Shown: in pieces, positions 9,547 through 19,214 of the stretch | How positions within the stretch are numbered: position 1 is the stretch's first letter | Layout of the letters: every line of letters starts with the position of its first letter | Assembly: GCF_001314995.1 (NCBI RefSeq) | Contig: NZ_CP012938.1 | Span: 124,001-188,000 of the forward strand | Length of the DNA stretch: 64,000 bases | Direction: 5' to 3' | DNA from: Bacteroides ovatus | GTDB lineage: Bacteria; Bacteroidota; Bacteroidia; Bacteroidales; Bacteroidaceae | Notes under the pieces: model-generated | Seen by the model: the letters and a program-made list of their open reading frames with translations, nothing else | The model's database searches: none | What the model was told of the DNA's origin: nothing | Made by a program: the position numbers and the translations under genes

Positions 9547-9656
9547 GCCATATCTTTACCATCGCTCTGTCACAGCTGTGCCACCGTATTGTCACAACCA
9601 TGCCATCATGCTGGCACAGTTGTGCCAATGCGGTGGCACAAGCCTATTGATAGGAC
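9547..9656. repeat. 22-base-period degenerate tandem array containing a 62-base inverted repeat
   Basis: Between the convergent phosphatase and nadE genes, units start at 9547, 9569, 9591, 9613 and 9635, exactly 22 bases apart. The three central units share G[T/G]CACA at positions 1-6 and TGCCA at positions 11-15; units 2 and 3 (9569, 9591) match at 15 of 22 positions. The outer units are weaker. Laid over this is a near-perfect hairpin, 9578-9605 with 9611-9639 (GTGCCACCG paired with CGGTGGCAC at the base), which may also terminate transcription although it has no T-run. Confidence 0.7.
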
Positions 9657-9660
9657 GTCC

Positions 9661-11586
9661 TTACAAGGCCTCTATTTCTTTAAGCCACATGGCTGAACTG
9701 GCATCGCTCGGCATTCTCCAATCTCCTCTCGGGCTGATAGAAATACTTCCTACTTTAGGACCGTCCGGCAAGCAAGAACGCTTGAACTGTTGATTAAAGA
9801 AACGACGGAAGAAGGTAGAAAGCCATTTCTTGATGGTTTTTTCATCATACATATCTTTGAATGCAATATTTGCCAGATAGAATATCTTGGAAGGCCGGAA
9901 ACCGAAACGTAAGAAATAATATAGGAAGAAGTCATGTAGTTCATAAGGACCCACCAAATCTTCTGTTTTCTGTTTAATTTCTCCGTTTTCATCTGCCGGA
10001 ATCAGTTCCGGACTGATGGGAGTATCTACAATATCGAGTAAAGTCGCTTTCGAATTTTCATCCATGCCATTTACTGCCACCCATTGTACCAAGTATTTTA
10101 CGAGAGTTTTAGGGACACTCGCATTCACTCCATACATGGACATATGATCGCCATTATATGTTGCCCATCCTAGTGCAAGTTCTGATAAATCTCCTGTACC
10201 AATAACCATTCCCCAAGTCTGGTTCGCCACATCCATCAATATTTGTGTACGTTCGCGTGCTTGAGAATTTTCGTATGTGACATCGTGTACATTAATATTA
10301 TGGTCTATATCCTTAAAATGTTGAATGCAAGCATCTTTGATACTGATTTCACGAATAGAGATACCCAGCGATTTCATTAGATCGATGGCATTATGATAAG
10401 TACGGTCGGTCGTTCCGAATCCTGGCATCGTAATGCCGAGAATATCCTTTCTGGACAATCCCAACTTATCAAAAGTCTTCACACATACAAGTAATGCCAA
10501 TGTTGAATCCAACCCGCCAGAGATACCGATTACAGCAGTTTTAGCTCCTGTATGGACAAGCCTTTGTGCCAATCCCGCTACCTGTATGGAGAACACTTCT
10601 TCACAATGTTCATTTAGCTCTATTCCTTGCGGTACAAAAGGATGAGAATTAAACTTCCGGGTTAAGGTTAGCTCTTTGCTGTTGACAAATTCAGTCGCAA
10701 TAGAAACCGCCTTTTTATCCCCTAAGTTTGCTTGATTAGCTGCAAAGGTTGTATTTATCCTGCGTTCTGCCCGGATACGTTCCACATCAATTTCGCTGAT
10801 AATCAGCTGTTCTTTCATGCTGAAACGTTCGCTGTGTGCAAGCAGTGAACCGTTTTCATAAATGAACCCGTTACCGGCAAAAACTACATCGGTAGTAGAT
10901 TCTCCAAAGCCACAAGACGAGAATACATATCCGGCAATACAACGTGCAGATTGTTGGCTGATGAGAGAACAAAGATAATTATTCTTTCCAATACCTTCAT
11001 TATCAGCAGACATATTGAAAAGAATTTCTGCACCTTGCAGTGCTAATGAAGAACTCGGAGGTATAGTAGACCAAAGGTCCTCGCATATCTCGATGCCAAA
11101 AGTCGTATCTGAAGTCTCAAAAAGCAGATTAGAACCTATCGGAACGATTTGTCCACAGAGACGTACATTATTTGTTGTCAACTGAAGCGCCGAGGTAAAC
11201 CAACGTTGTTCGTAGAATTCTTTATAATTCGGGAGATAGGTTTTAGCGGTAACTCCTAACACTTTTCCTTTTTGAATCACTGCAGCTGCATTAATCACTG
11301 TCGAGTTGACCACCACAGGCATGCCAACAATAGAAATAATGTCTAATTGGCGGGTGTTATTCAGGATTTGCATCAGTCCCATTTCTGCTTCTTCCAGTAA
11401 AAGTTGTTGTCCGAATAAGTCACCGCAAGTATATCCGGTAATACTCATTTCCGGAAAAATAATGATCTGCACTCCTTTTCCTTCGGCTACTGCAATCAGA
11501 CTTTCTATCTTCTCTACATTGAATTTGCAGTCGGCCACTTTTACGTGTGGCACAGCTGCGGCTACTTTTACAAATCCGTAGTTCAT
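9661..11586 (-). CDS. nadE: Glutamine-dependent NAD+ synthetase (NadE)
   Basis: This 641-residue enzyme has two domains. The N-terminal nitrilase-type glutaminase (about residues 1-290) has glutamate in IIIFPEMSITGY (E46) and cysteine in FGIEICEDLW. The C-terminal ammonia-dependent synthetase carries the ATP-pyrophosphatase P-loop ISGGLDSTLALL and GTGDLSELALGW. It converts deamido-NAD, ATP and glutamine to NAD, the last step of NAD synthesis. The length matches the long form. A -7 box TATTTTTG on the minus strand at 11615-11622 is about 29 bases before the ATG. It converges on the his operon. Confidence 0.96.
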   Translation of the reverse strand: MNYGFVKVAAAVPHVKVADCKFNVEKIESLIAVAEGKGVQIIIFPEMSITGYTCGDLFGQQLLLEEAEMGLMQILNNTRQLDIISIVGMPVVVNSTVINAAAVIQKGKVLGVTAKTYLPNYKEFYEQRWFTSALQLTTNNVRLCGQIVPIGSNLLFETSDTTFGIEICEDLWSTIPPSSSLALQGAEILFNMSADNEGIGKNNYLCSLISQQSARCIAGYVFSSCGFGESTTDVVFAGNGFIYENGSLLAHSERFSMKEQLIISEIDVERIRAERRINTTFAANQANLGDKKAVSIATEFVNSKELTLTRKFNSHPFVPQGIELNEHCEEVFSIQVAGLAQRLVHTGAKTAVIGISGGLDSTLALLVCVKTFDKLGLSRKDILGITMPGFGTTDRTYHNAIDLMKSLGISIREISIKDACIQHFKDIDHNINVHDVTYENSQARERTQILMDVANQTWGMVIGTGDLSELALGWATYNGDHMSMYGVNASVPKTLVKYLVQWVAVNGMDENSKATLLDIVDTPISPELIPADENGEIKQKTEDLVGPYELHDFFLYYFLRFGFRPSKIFYLANIAFKDMYDEKTIKKWLSTFFRRFFNQQFKRSCLPDGPKVGSISISPRGDWRMPSDASSAMWLKEIEAL

Positions 11587-11876
11587 CTTATACCTTATTT
11601 ATATATAATGGGTGCAAAAATAGGAAATAGTTTTGAATAATTATCTTTTCTGTGTTGAATCCTCTCAATAAGCTATTTGGTATGAGTTACGATATTGTTG
11701 TTTAAACAATTAAAACAGCTATTAAAATGAACGTTAATATTTAATTATCCTTGAAATATACTATGGATTTACTTCTTTAATGGACTATATGTACTTAAAT
11801 ATGTAGCAAAAAGACATTAGTGGAAATATGGTATAAAATATGCGACATATAGTTTCATTTATTTAAATATAATATA

Positions 11877-11884
11877 TATCTTTG
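11877..11884 (+). promoter_or_regulatory. Probable promoter -7 box of the SusC operon
   Basis: TATCTTTG matches TAnnTTTG exactly. At the expected -33 position (11853-11856) the sequence is TTTC, a one-base mismatch to TTTG. This is the best promoter candidate upstream of the nine-gene operon. Confidence 0.55.
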
Positions 11885-11964
11885 TAGACAAAATAAAACG
11901 ATATTGAAGTACACCTAAACAGAACAAGTGATATTAGTGTTTAATTTATAACTTAAGAGAGCAG

Positions 11965-12048
11965 ATGGTCAAACCTTTAATTCACACAGCAACAACACGA
12001 AAAGTCTATTTGGATATTTGGCGCAATATTAAGAATTTGCCAAGTTAG
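11965..12048 (+). CDS. Candidate 27-residue upstream peptide
   Basis: The frame ATG...TAG encodes 27 residues beginning MVKPLIHTATTRKVYLDIWR. It lies about 75 bases after the likely transcription start of the SusC operon and 185 bases before susC. It is basic, contains a tryptophan and has no runs of rare or repeated codons. I do not recognise it. It could be a translated leader peptide, a real microprotein or chance. Conservation of the reading frame among related species would settle it. Confidence 0.3.
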   Translation: MVKPLIHTATTRKVYLDIWRNIKNLPS

Positions 12049-12232
12049 TCTATTCCTATTCTATATTTATAGATAATAATAGCCTATCCCGGGTCGGTGC
12101 AGAATATGCTTAAAACCGATTTTTGGGGAAGGGGTGTATTGTTATTTCCTACGCAAAGATAAGCGTATTCCTCATTGTAGATAAATCTATAAAAATAAAT
12201 CAATTTCATTAATTTTAATTCAAGTATCAAAG

Positions 12233-15166
12233 ATGAGAAAATCAATTCTCTTGTTTGTACTCTTTACTCTGACAAGTATCCCCCTGTTGCTTTTTGCGCA
12301 GGGTGGATATCAGGTAACCGGACATATTATCTCGGCGGAAGATAATCAGCCGATGATTGGTGTGTCTGTTTTGGAGAAGGGTACGACGAACGGAGTAATT
12401 ACCGATATGAATGGTAATTACAGTATCACAGTGACGAAGTCTCCTGCTACTTTGCAGTTCTCTTATGTCGGTATGAAAACGATAGATAAGCAGGTGACTG
12501 CTTCTACTCGTATAAATTTGACAATGGAAAACGATGCACAGATGGTGGAAGAAGTGGTAGTTGTCGCGTATGGTGTACGTAAGAAAGGAACAATCGCAGG
12601 TTCTGTATCTACGGTAAAAGCTGAAAAGATGGAAGATGTTCCTGCTCCGAGTTTCGACCAGGCACTGCAAGGACAGGCGCCAGGATTAATGGTGCTTTCT
12701 GATTCTGGTGAACCCAGTAAGGCAGCCACTTTTCGTATTCGCGGAACAAATTCAATTAATTCGGGAAAAGATCCTCTTTTTATATTGGATGGAGTAGCTA
12801 TTTCAAGTTCGGATTTCAATACAATTAGTCCTAATGATATTGAAAGTATTTCAGTATTAAAAGATGCTTCTTCTACTTCTATTTATGGGGCACGTGCTTC
12901 CAATGGTGTGGTCGTTATTACATCCAAGCGCGGGCGTATGGGGGAAGCGGCTAAGGTTACTTTCCGTACACAGCTCGGATTTTCTCAACTAGCCTCAAAA
13001 GATTGGGATCAGATGAATACGGATGAACGCATTCAATTTGAGAAAGAAGTTGGACTGGATAAAGGACAAGATTATGAAAAGTTGAGTAAGACAAATATCA
13101 ACTGGCTGGATAAAGTGTACAATGATACTGCCCCTTTGCAGAATTACGAGTTATCTGTAAACGGAGGCACGGAGAAATTGAATTATTATGTTTCAGGAAG
13201 TTATTACGATCAAGATGGCATTGCAGTAGGGTCTACATTCGAACGTGTCGGTTTTCGCGCCAATGTAGAGGCAAAAGCTAATAAATGGTTGAAGATAGGA
13301 ACAAATTCAATGTTTGCCTATCAGGAAGTTGAACAGAGTGATGATGGAGAGTATGCGTTATGGGCTCCTATTTCCGCGTCTTTTTTTATGTTGCCTTACT
13401 GGAACCCTTATAAGGAAGATGGAAGTCTGGCACTTCAGGATGACGGGAGTTGGAAGGGAACGACAGAAAATCCGTTGGCATGGATGGCAAATAATCCGTT
13501 GTCGAATAAGAAATACAAACTTTTATCCACTTTTTATGCCGAGGTTACTCCGGTAAAGAATCTGACAATCCGTTCACAGCTAAGTGCTGATTATGGTCAT
13601 ACTACCTCTTTTTATCAAAGTTTCCCCAGTTACAAGCCAAATAATAATTATGGAGGTGCGCAGCGTAGCTCGTTTGATATGCTTAACCTGATGATTACAA
13701 ATACGGCAAACTACCGTTTTATGTTGAATGATGTTCATTCATTCAATTTTATGGTTGGTCAGGAAGGTGAAAACTATCATTATGAAGGTTTCCAGTTAAC
13801 TACTCGGGGACAGACAAATGATATTTTGACAAACTTAGCTTCAGGCTCAACTGCTTCATCATGGTCAGATCCTGTCACAGAATATTCTTTTCTCTCTTTC
13901 TTTGCCCGGGGCGAATACAATTATGATGACCGTTACTATGCTGATTTCTCGATTCGTGGGGATGGATCTTCACGTTTTGGTACCGATAACCATTGGGGAG
14001 CTTTCTGGTCAGTCGGTTTTATGTGGAACCTTCGTAAGGAGAAGTTCATGCAAAAATATGATTGGCTTACTAATGCGCAAATTGCGGTTAATACAGGTAC
14101 ATCCGGTAATTCTTCTATTAATAACTATGAGCATCTGGCTTTAGTTTCCGGTGGATATAAGTATGATAACGAATCAGGTATTGCAATTTCCCAGTTAGGA
14201 AATGAAGAATTGAGTTGGGAGTCTACATGGGCTACTAATGTGGCGTTGCATTTAGGTTTTATTGATCGTATCAATTTGGATGTGGAGTTTTATAATAAGA
14301 AAACGACCAATATGTTGATGGCGGTTCCTATTTCTTATACATCTACCGGTTTTGGGACCCGTTGGGATAATGTGGGAGCCATGCGGAATCGTGGTGTAGA
14401 AATTAATGTCGGCGCAGATGTACTCCGCATCAAAGACTTTAAATGGAATGTGAATGCCAATGTATCCTATAATAAAAATGAAATAACCGAGCTCTATAAT
14501 GGGGTGACAGAATATGTAGCTTCCGATACCGGTAGAATGGTTGCGGTAGGTCATCCGTTAGGAGAATTTTATCTGAACCGTTATGCGGGAGTTAATCCGA
14601 TTAATGGAGATGCTTTATGGTATACCAAAGACGGTGAAATTACTATGGAATATAATGAAAGCGACAAGGTGATGCTGGGCAAAACACATGAAGCTCCCTG
14701 GCAAGGTGGTTTTGGTACTACACTTTCCTGGAAGGGATTTTCACTTTCCGCACAGTTCACATGGGTGGCTGATCGCTGGATGCTTAATAACGACAGAGTC
14801 TTTCAGGAGAGTAACGGACTGTTCAGTGCCTATAACCAGTCAAAACGTATGCTTTACGACCGATGGAAAAAACCGGGAGATGTGACTGATATTCCCCGTT
14901 ATGGAGTAACTCCCCAACTGGATTCACGATTCCTTGAAGATGCATCTTTCCTGCGTCTAAAGAATTTGATGCTCAGCTATACGTTCCCACAGAAATGGTT
15001 GAAGCGGACTAGCTTTTTGAATAGTGCCCGTATTTATGCGCAGGGACAGAATTTGTTGACATTTACAAATTTCACGGGTATGGATCCGGAGTCTACGTCC
15101 AATGTGTACAAGGCCCAATATCCGATGTCACGTCAGTTCACATTCGGACTGGAAGTTTCATTCTAA
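12233..15166 (+). CDS. SusC/RagA-family TonB-dependent outer-membrane transporter
   Basis: This 977-residue protein has a signal peptide (about 1-22), then a carboxypeptidase-like regulatory domain (VTGHIISAEDNQPMIGVSVL, about 27-105), a TonB box region (MVEEVVVVAYG), a plug domain (about 115-235, with SISVLKDASSTSIYGARAS) and a 22-strand barrel ending in phenylalanine (LEVSF). With its SusD partner 9 bases downstream it would form the lidded import complex of Bacteroidota. The cargo is not encoded in an obvious motif. The neighbouring protease and lipoproteins argue for peptides and not glycans, since no glycoside hydrolase or lyase is nearby. It is the first gene of the operon. Confidence 0.95.
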   Translation: MRKSILLFVLFTLTSIPLLLFAQGGYQVTGHIISAEDNQPMIGVSVLEKGTTNGVITDMNGNYSITVTKSPATLQFSYVGMKTIDKQVTASTRINLTMENDAQMVEEVVVVAYGVRKKGTIAGSVSTVKAEKMEDVPAPSFDQALQGQAPGLMVLSDSGEPSKAATFRIRGTNSINSGKDPLFILDGVAISSSDFNTISPNDIESISVLKDASSTSIYGARASNGVVVITSKRGRMGEAAKVTFRTQLGFSQLASKDWDQMNTDERIQFEKEVGLDKGQDYEKLSKTNINWLDKVYNDTAPLQNYELSVNGGTEKLNYYVSGSYYDQDGIAVGSTFERVGFRANVEAKANKWLKIGTNSMFAYQEVEQSDDGEYALWAPISASFFMLPYWNPYKEDGSLALQDDGSWKGTTENPLAWMANNPLSNKKYKLLSTFYAEVTPVKNLTIRSQLSADYGHTTSFYQSFPSYKPNNNYGGAQRSSFDMLNLMITNTANYRFMLNDVHSFNFMVGQEGENYHYEGFQLTTRGQTNDILTNLASGSTASSWSDPVTEYSFLSFFARGEYNYDDRYYADFSIRGDGSSRFGTDNHWGAFWSVGFMWNLRKEKFMQKYDWLTNAQIAVNTGTSGNSSINNYEHLALVSGGYKYDNESGIAISQLGNEELSWESTWATNVALHLGFIDRINLDVEFYNKKTTNMLMAVPISYTSTGFGTRWDNVGAMRNRGVEINVGADVLRIKDFKWNVNANVSYNKNEITELYNGVTEYVASDTGRMVAVGHPLGEFYLNRYAGVNPINGDALWYTKDGEITMEYNESDKVMLGKTHEAPWQGGFGTTLSWKGFSLSAQFTWVADRWMLNNDRVFQESNGLFSAYNQSKRMLYDRWKKPGDVTDIPRYGVTPQLDSRFLEDASFLRLKNLMLSYTFPQKWLKRTSFLNSARIYAQGQNLLTFTNFTGMDPESTSNVYKAQYPMSRQFTFGLEVSF

Positions 15167-15175
15167 AATAAATCA

Positions 15176-16699
15176 GTGATGATAAGAAAAATAAAATTAT
15201 ATATAGCTTTGGTTGCGGTATTGCTTTCGGCATCTTCCTGTCTTGACAAATATCCGCAAGATGCTATTCCGCAAGATGATGCTATTAAGACAGTGAGCGA
15301 TGTGCGTCAAGCTTTGATCGGTATTTATGCGCAGTTTAAAAACAGCAGCCTATATAGCGGTTACTTGACCTTGTTACCTGATATTCAGACAGATCAGGTT
15401 TACGCTGTTAAAGGATATACGAATGTCTATGGTGATGTATGGCGTAATGAGATATTAGCTATCAATAAACAGGTGGAATATGTGTATGGTGGTTTGTATG
15501 CCGTTATCGGACGTTGTAATTTCGTTCTTGATAACATGGCTGCCGTAGAAGCGGCTACTTCCGATGACGAACAACTGGATAAGTTGGATAACTACAAGGG
15601 ACATATTTATTTTGCCCGTGCGCTGGCTTATTCGGAACTGCTGAAGTGTTTCTGTAAAGCTTATGACAGTGATGAAGAGGCTGCCAATGAACTGGGAGTT
15701 GTATTACAGTCCAGTTACGTTAATCCGGGACCTGTAAAACGTGCTTCTTTAAAAGATTCCTATCAGTTTGTTTTGGATGATTTGGCTAAAGCTGCTGAAT
15801 ATCTGGCTGCGGATGATGATGATACTGCGGTTATCTATAATTCTGCATATTTCACGGTTGGTACAGTCAATGCTTTGTATGCTCGTATGTACCTGTATAT
15901 GCAGAAGTGGGAGAAGGCCGTTGAGTATGCCACTAAAGTGATAGATAGTAAGAAGTATGCATTAGCTGATGCTACAAAGAACAGTTATTCGGTTACTTAC
16001 AATGATTTTGCGTATATGTGGCAGTATGATAATTCTACTGAAATCATCTGGAAAGTAATGTTTGAGGTAAATTCCTATGGAGGCGCATTGGGTACCGTAT
16101 TCCTCAATTATGATTATACATCTTATAAACCGGATTATGTACCGGCTAAATGGGTATTGGATGCCTATGCTAATGCTGATTTACGCTACAATGCCTATTT
16201 TGGTTCGGTAACAACCGGCTTCTCCCATGCGTTAACCTGGCCGCTTTTGATCAAATATATGGGTAATCAGGATTTTATAAGCCAAAGAGTATTATGTGTT
16301 TCCATGCCGAAGCCGTTTCGGTTGGCAGAGCAATATTTAATTCGTGCAGAGGCTTATTGCCGGATGGGAACAGCTTATTATGGAAAAGCCGGAATTGATA
16401 TTTCTACTTTACGTATGGCTCGTTATTCTTCCTACGGTGGTTCTACCACACTAACAGAAGAGAACTGGTTTAAGACTGTCAGTGAAGAACGTATGAAAGA
16501 ACTCTTTATGGAAGGTTTCCGCCTTAATGACTTGAAACGTTGGCATGAGGGATTTGAACGTAAAGAACAAACCTCGACTGTCTCTCCGGGCAATACGCTG
16601 AAGTTAGAGAAAGACGATCCGCGTTTTGTATGGCCTATCCCGCAACATGAGTTGGATGCTCCAGGTGTGGATTTAATGCCTAATGAAAGCAATAAATAA
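15176..16699 (+). CDS. SusD/RagB-family surface lipoprotein
   Basis: This 507-residue protein has a type II signal peptide ending ASSC (lipidated C22), followed by LDKYPQDAIPQDDAIKTVSD, the normal SusD N-terminus. TPR-like helices follow, and the C-terminal consensus EERMKELFMEGFRLNDLKRW and DPRFVWPIPQHEL is present. It acts as the substrate-capturing lid over the SusC barrel. Its place 9 bases after susC is the standard pair arrangement. Ligand specificity cannot be predicted from sequence. Confidence 0.95.
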   Translation: MMIRKIKLYIALVAVLLSASSCLDKYPQDAIPQDDAIKTVSDVRQALIGIYAQFKNSSLYSGYLTLLPDIQTDQVYAVKGYTNVYGDVWRNEILAINKQVEYVYGGLYAVIGRCNFVLDNMAAVEAATSDDEQLDKLDNYKGHIYFARALAYSELLKCFCKAYDSDEEAANELGVVLQSSYVNPGPVKRASLKDSYQFVLDDLAKAAEYLAADDDDTAVIYNSAYFTVGTVNALYARMYLYMQKWEKAVEYATKVIDSKKYALADATKNSYSVTYNDFAYMWQYDNSTEIIWKVMFEVNSYGGALGTVFLNYDYTSYKPDYVPAKWVLDAYANADLRYNAYFGSVTTGFSHALTWPLLIKYMGNQDFISQRVLCVSMPKPFRLAEQYLIRAEAYCRMGTAYYGKAGIDISTLRMARYSSYGGSTTLTEENWFKTVSEERMKELFMEGFRLNDLKRWHEGFERKEQTSTVSPGNTLKLEKDDPRFVWPIPQHELDAPGVDLMPNESNK

Positions 16700-16724
16700 T
16701 GTATAAAGATAATATAGAGAAACA

Positions 16725-17615
16725 ATGAAACTATTAATAACAGGGATCGTAGCACTGATAACGCTGGCTGTCGGATTCTGGGGATGTAATGATCTCTCCC
16801 GAACGACTTACAGCGGTTCCGACTACGTGATGTTCTCCGATACATTATCTATGTATCCGGTGCAGGACAGCGAGAAATGGTTTGAAATTCCGGTAGTAGC
16901 TACAAATATATGCGATTATGACCGTTCTTTTGGCGTAGAAGTAGACGATAAGGCTAGTAATGCAATTGAAAAAAAGCAATATGTGGTTGAATCAAATACG
17001 GTAACCATTAAAGCAGGGGAACGGGTAGCAAAGTTTCGGATGAAGGGTATTTATGAGAACATTGATAAAACGGATTCTTTGTCGGTTACGTTCAATTTGC
17101 TTGCCAAAGATGAAAATGTATGGGATTTGTACGGTACCCGTACTCGTGTTCAAATGCAAAAAGCATGTCCTTTCGAACTTAGTACATTTGAAGGCTATTG
17201 TCTATTGACTTCCTCTTTCTTTAGTGCATATATGACGAATACGGAACATCGGTTATTACAAGCGGAAAGAGACAAGACTGAAGATAATACTATAATATTA
17301 CATGATTTCTTCTATAAGAATTATGATCTTAAAATTAAGTATGATCCTTCCGATCCGTTGAAACCATTTGTAGAGTTTGATGATCAAATTATAGGTAGTA
17401 CGGCAGAAGCCTTCGGAACCATTTACGGTAATGGAAAGCTGATGTGTACTCAGCCTGTTGCGTACGATTCTTATTATAATGTATGCCAGAAATTTGTATT
17501 CTTATATAGCACTATTTATGTGGTGGGTAAAGGTACGGTAGGTACTTATGTGAATATTCTGGAGTGGATTAGTGATGAAGAAGCGGAGCAGTATAAAAAA
17601 GAGGAAGGACTCTAA
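16725..17615 (+). CDS. SusCD-associated surface lipoprotein (DUF4984/DUF4843-like, tentative)
   Basis: This 296-residue lipoprotein has its lipidated cysteine at 21 (VGFWGC). After it comes YSGSDYVMFSDTLSMYPVQ, a beginning I associate with lipoproteins encoded just after SusD genes and assigned to DUF families of unknown function. The N-terminal half looks like an immunoglobulin-like beta domain (FEIPVVATNICDYDRSFGVE). It lies 25 bases downstream of susD. A peptide-binding SusCD system of B. thetaiotaomicron (BT2261-BT2264, as I recall) has two lipoproteins in the same order bound to the complex, so this may be a stable subunit. The exact DUF number is uncertain. Confidence 0.7.
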   Translation: MKLLITGIVALITLAVGFWGCNDLSRTTYSGSDYVMFSDTLSMYPVQDSEKWFEIPVVATNICDYDRSFGVEVDDKASNAIEKKQYVVESNTVTIKAGERVAKFRMKGIYENIDKTDSLSVTFNLLAKDENVWDLYGTRTRVQMQKACPFELSTFEGYCLLTSSFFSAYMTNTEHRLLQAERDKTEDNTIILHDFFYKNYDLKIKYDPSDPLKPFVEFDDQIIGSTAEAFGTIYGNGKLMCTQPVAYDSYYNVCQKFVFLYSTIYVVGKGTVGTYVNILEWISDEEAEQYKKEEGL

Positions 17616-17634
17616 ACTATAATCGGAAATAAAT

Positions 17635-19197
17635 ATGAAAGATATAATAAAATATTATTTGCAATTGATTGTGTTGATGTTCTGTCTCTTCACGTCTGCT
17701 TGTAGTGATGATGATGAGACTGTAACACCTGTGTTTCCGGATTTGCAGAAAATAGAATGTGCAGTCGGAGATACCAAGACACTGACTTTTGAAGCTACTG
17801 ATAACTGGATATTGATTTCGTCGTCGTTGTGGTGCTATTTTGAACAAGATGGTGAACAGACCTTCACTTGTTCAGGTGGTGTTGGCGAACAGACTGTCAC
17901 CATTCATATTAGTGATGATGCTACGGAACTGATGAAATCCTATAAGGCGGAGTTGACAATGACGATGGCGGGAAGTCGGCAGGTAATAGCAGAAGTGACA
18001 CGTCCGTCTACAGGTTATGAGTTGCATGCATTCGATGCTGAACAAACTATAGAATATACAGCGGAAAATCCTTATGTGCAAGATTATGGTGGTAAAGCAT
18101 ACTTTTGGGTTAGCTCAAACGCTGATTGGATTGTAGAAAGTTCGGAGAGCTTAGATTTAAGTAAAACGAATATTTCTGGAGAAGCAGGTAATAATGTGAA
18201 AATTACTCCGCTTTTGAAACAAGGTACTGAAAATCGTAAAACAGCTTGGACACAGGAACTTATTTTTAAGAATAGGAAAGGGGAAGTAATTTCAAAATTA
18301 CCGGTTCATTACGATGGAATTCCTGCCGATAAAATAGAATTTAGCAATGATAATATTTATTCGAATAAGATTAAAGCTTCTGTAGATGGCGAATCATATA
18401 CATTTAAGAATCAGTCTTATGAGGCTGAAGGAGTACCTTTAACAGTCATCGCCAGAAATGATGAGTATACTTATGTTTGTGTAGAATATACATCAACTAT
18501 GGGACCAGAGACAGGTTGGAATGAAGAATGGAGTTTTAAGTTACTTACAGGCTTTAAAAATTGGTTGTGGATAGAGGATGATAGTGAAGGGAATTTGATG
18601 ATCGCAGCAAAAAGTAATGATGGTGCTTCTCGTAGCGCATATTTGATGGTATTTCCAAATTTGGTATATGCTGAAGTCGAAAATGATTTTGAAAATAAAG
18701 TATTTTCGAAGGAAGGCATTGTAGGAGAATATAGTAATTATATTGGAGCACTTATAGAACAAGATGCATTTGTTGCTACTTCAGGACTTTCAATTATGGA
18801 CTCATATACATTTAGACCGTTATATGATGGTGCTGGAAATGCAATACAGGCAGAACCCTATGCTGGCGAAATGACAGAGAATGAATTGATTGAAAAGTAT
18901 GGTACTTCTAATGTTTATACAGTCTATTCGTTCACTTTAGGAATGTCTTATACTCAAATATTTGTTTTACCTAATGGATATACTGGATCTAACTTGCAAG
19001 CTACTACTATATTGAACGGAAAAAATACTGCATGGTCTGGAATTAGCTTAGAACCAGGACAGAATTCATCTGGACAAATGGGAATCAATATTTATGGTAT
19101 GAATTCAGAAGCAAATGGAGATGAAATGTGTATAACGATTAAGAATGGAACAGAGCCATATGCTGTATTATTAATTGAGACACGCTATAGTGACTGA
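17635..19197 (+). CDS. SusCD-associated surface lipoprotein (DUF5003-like, tentative)
   Basis: This 520-residue lipoprotein has its signal peptide ending TSAC (C23) followed by SDDDE, an acidic stretch fitting the Bacteroidota surface-export signal. The N-terminal part (about 40-240) contains two repeats resembling BACON/Ig-like beta domains (FEATDNWILISSSLW and YFWVSSNADWIVESSES). The C-terminal part resembles no enzyme I know. It is the fourth gene of the operon, 19 bases after its neighbour, and is positionally equivalent to the second accessory lipoprotein of the B. thetaiotaomicron peptide-importing complex. Role inferred: ligand capture or complex stabilisation. Confidence 0.65.
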   Translation: MKDIIKYYLQLIVLMFCLFTSACSDDDETVTPVFPDLQKIECAVGDTKTLTFEATDNWILISSSLWCYFEQDGEQTFTCSGGVGEQTVTIHISDDATELMKSYKAELTMTMAGSRQVIAEVTRPSTGYELHAFDAEQTIEYTAENPYVQDYGGKAYFWVSSNADWIVESSESLDLSKTNISGEAGNNVKITPLLKQGTENRKTAWTQELIFKNRKGEVISKLPVHYDGIPADKIEFSNDNIYSNKIKASVDGESYTFKNQSYEAEGVPLTVIARNDEYTYVCVEYTSTMGPETGWNEEWSFKLLTGFKNWLWIEDDSEGNLMIAAKSNDGASRSAYLMVFPNLVYAEVENDFENKVFSKEGIVGEYSNYIGALIEQDAFVATSGLSIMDSYTFRPLYDGAGNAIQAEPYAGEMTENELIEKYGTSNVYTVYSFTLGMSYTQIFVLPNGYTGSNLQATTILNGKNTAWSGISLEPGQNSSGQMGINIYGMNSEANGDEMCITIKNGTEPYAVLLIETRYSD

Positions 19198-19214
19198 TAG
19201 AGAAATATATTAAT

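Larger units (their letters stand above)
11587..12232. other. 646-base leader/intergenic region between nadE and the SusC operon
   Basis: On the minus side lies the nadE promoter box (11615-11622). On the plus side are a 12-base palindrome TTGTTTAAACAA at 11698-11709, a -7 box TATCTTTG at 11877-11884, a 28-codon ORF (11965-12048) and a possible stem-loop at about 12084-12129, in which GTCGGT pairs with ACCGAT and outer TCCC with GGGA. A transcript starting near 11890 would have a leader of about 340 bases, long enough to hold regulatory structure. I recognise no known riboswitch consensus. Confidence 0.5.

Noticed and set aside
9530..9793. Plus-strand 87-codon ORF across the 9547 repeat array
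   Set aside because: It overlaps the phosphatase end, the non-coding 22-base array and the C-terminus of nadE on the other strand. Its protein shows only the repeat sequence and mirrored nadE codons.
12050..12150. Known riboswitch in the SusC leader
   Set aside because: I looked for TPP, cobalamin, SAM, FMN, preQ1 and glycine core motifs and saw none, so I report only a generic possible stem-loop.
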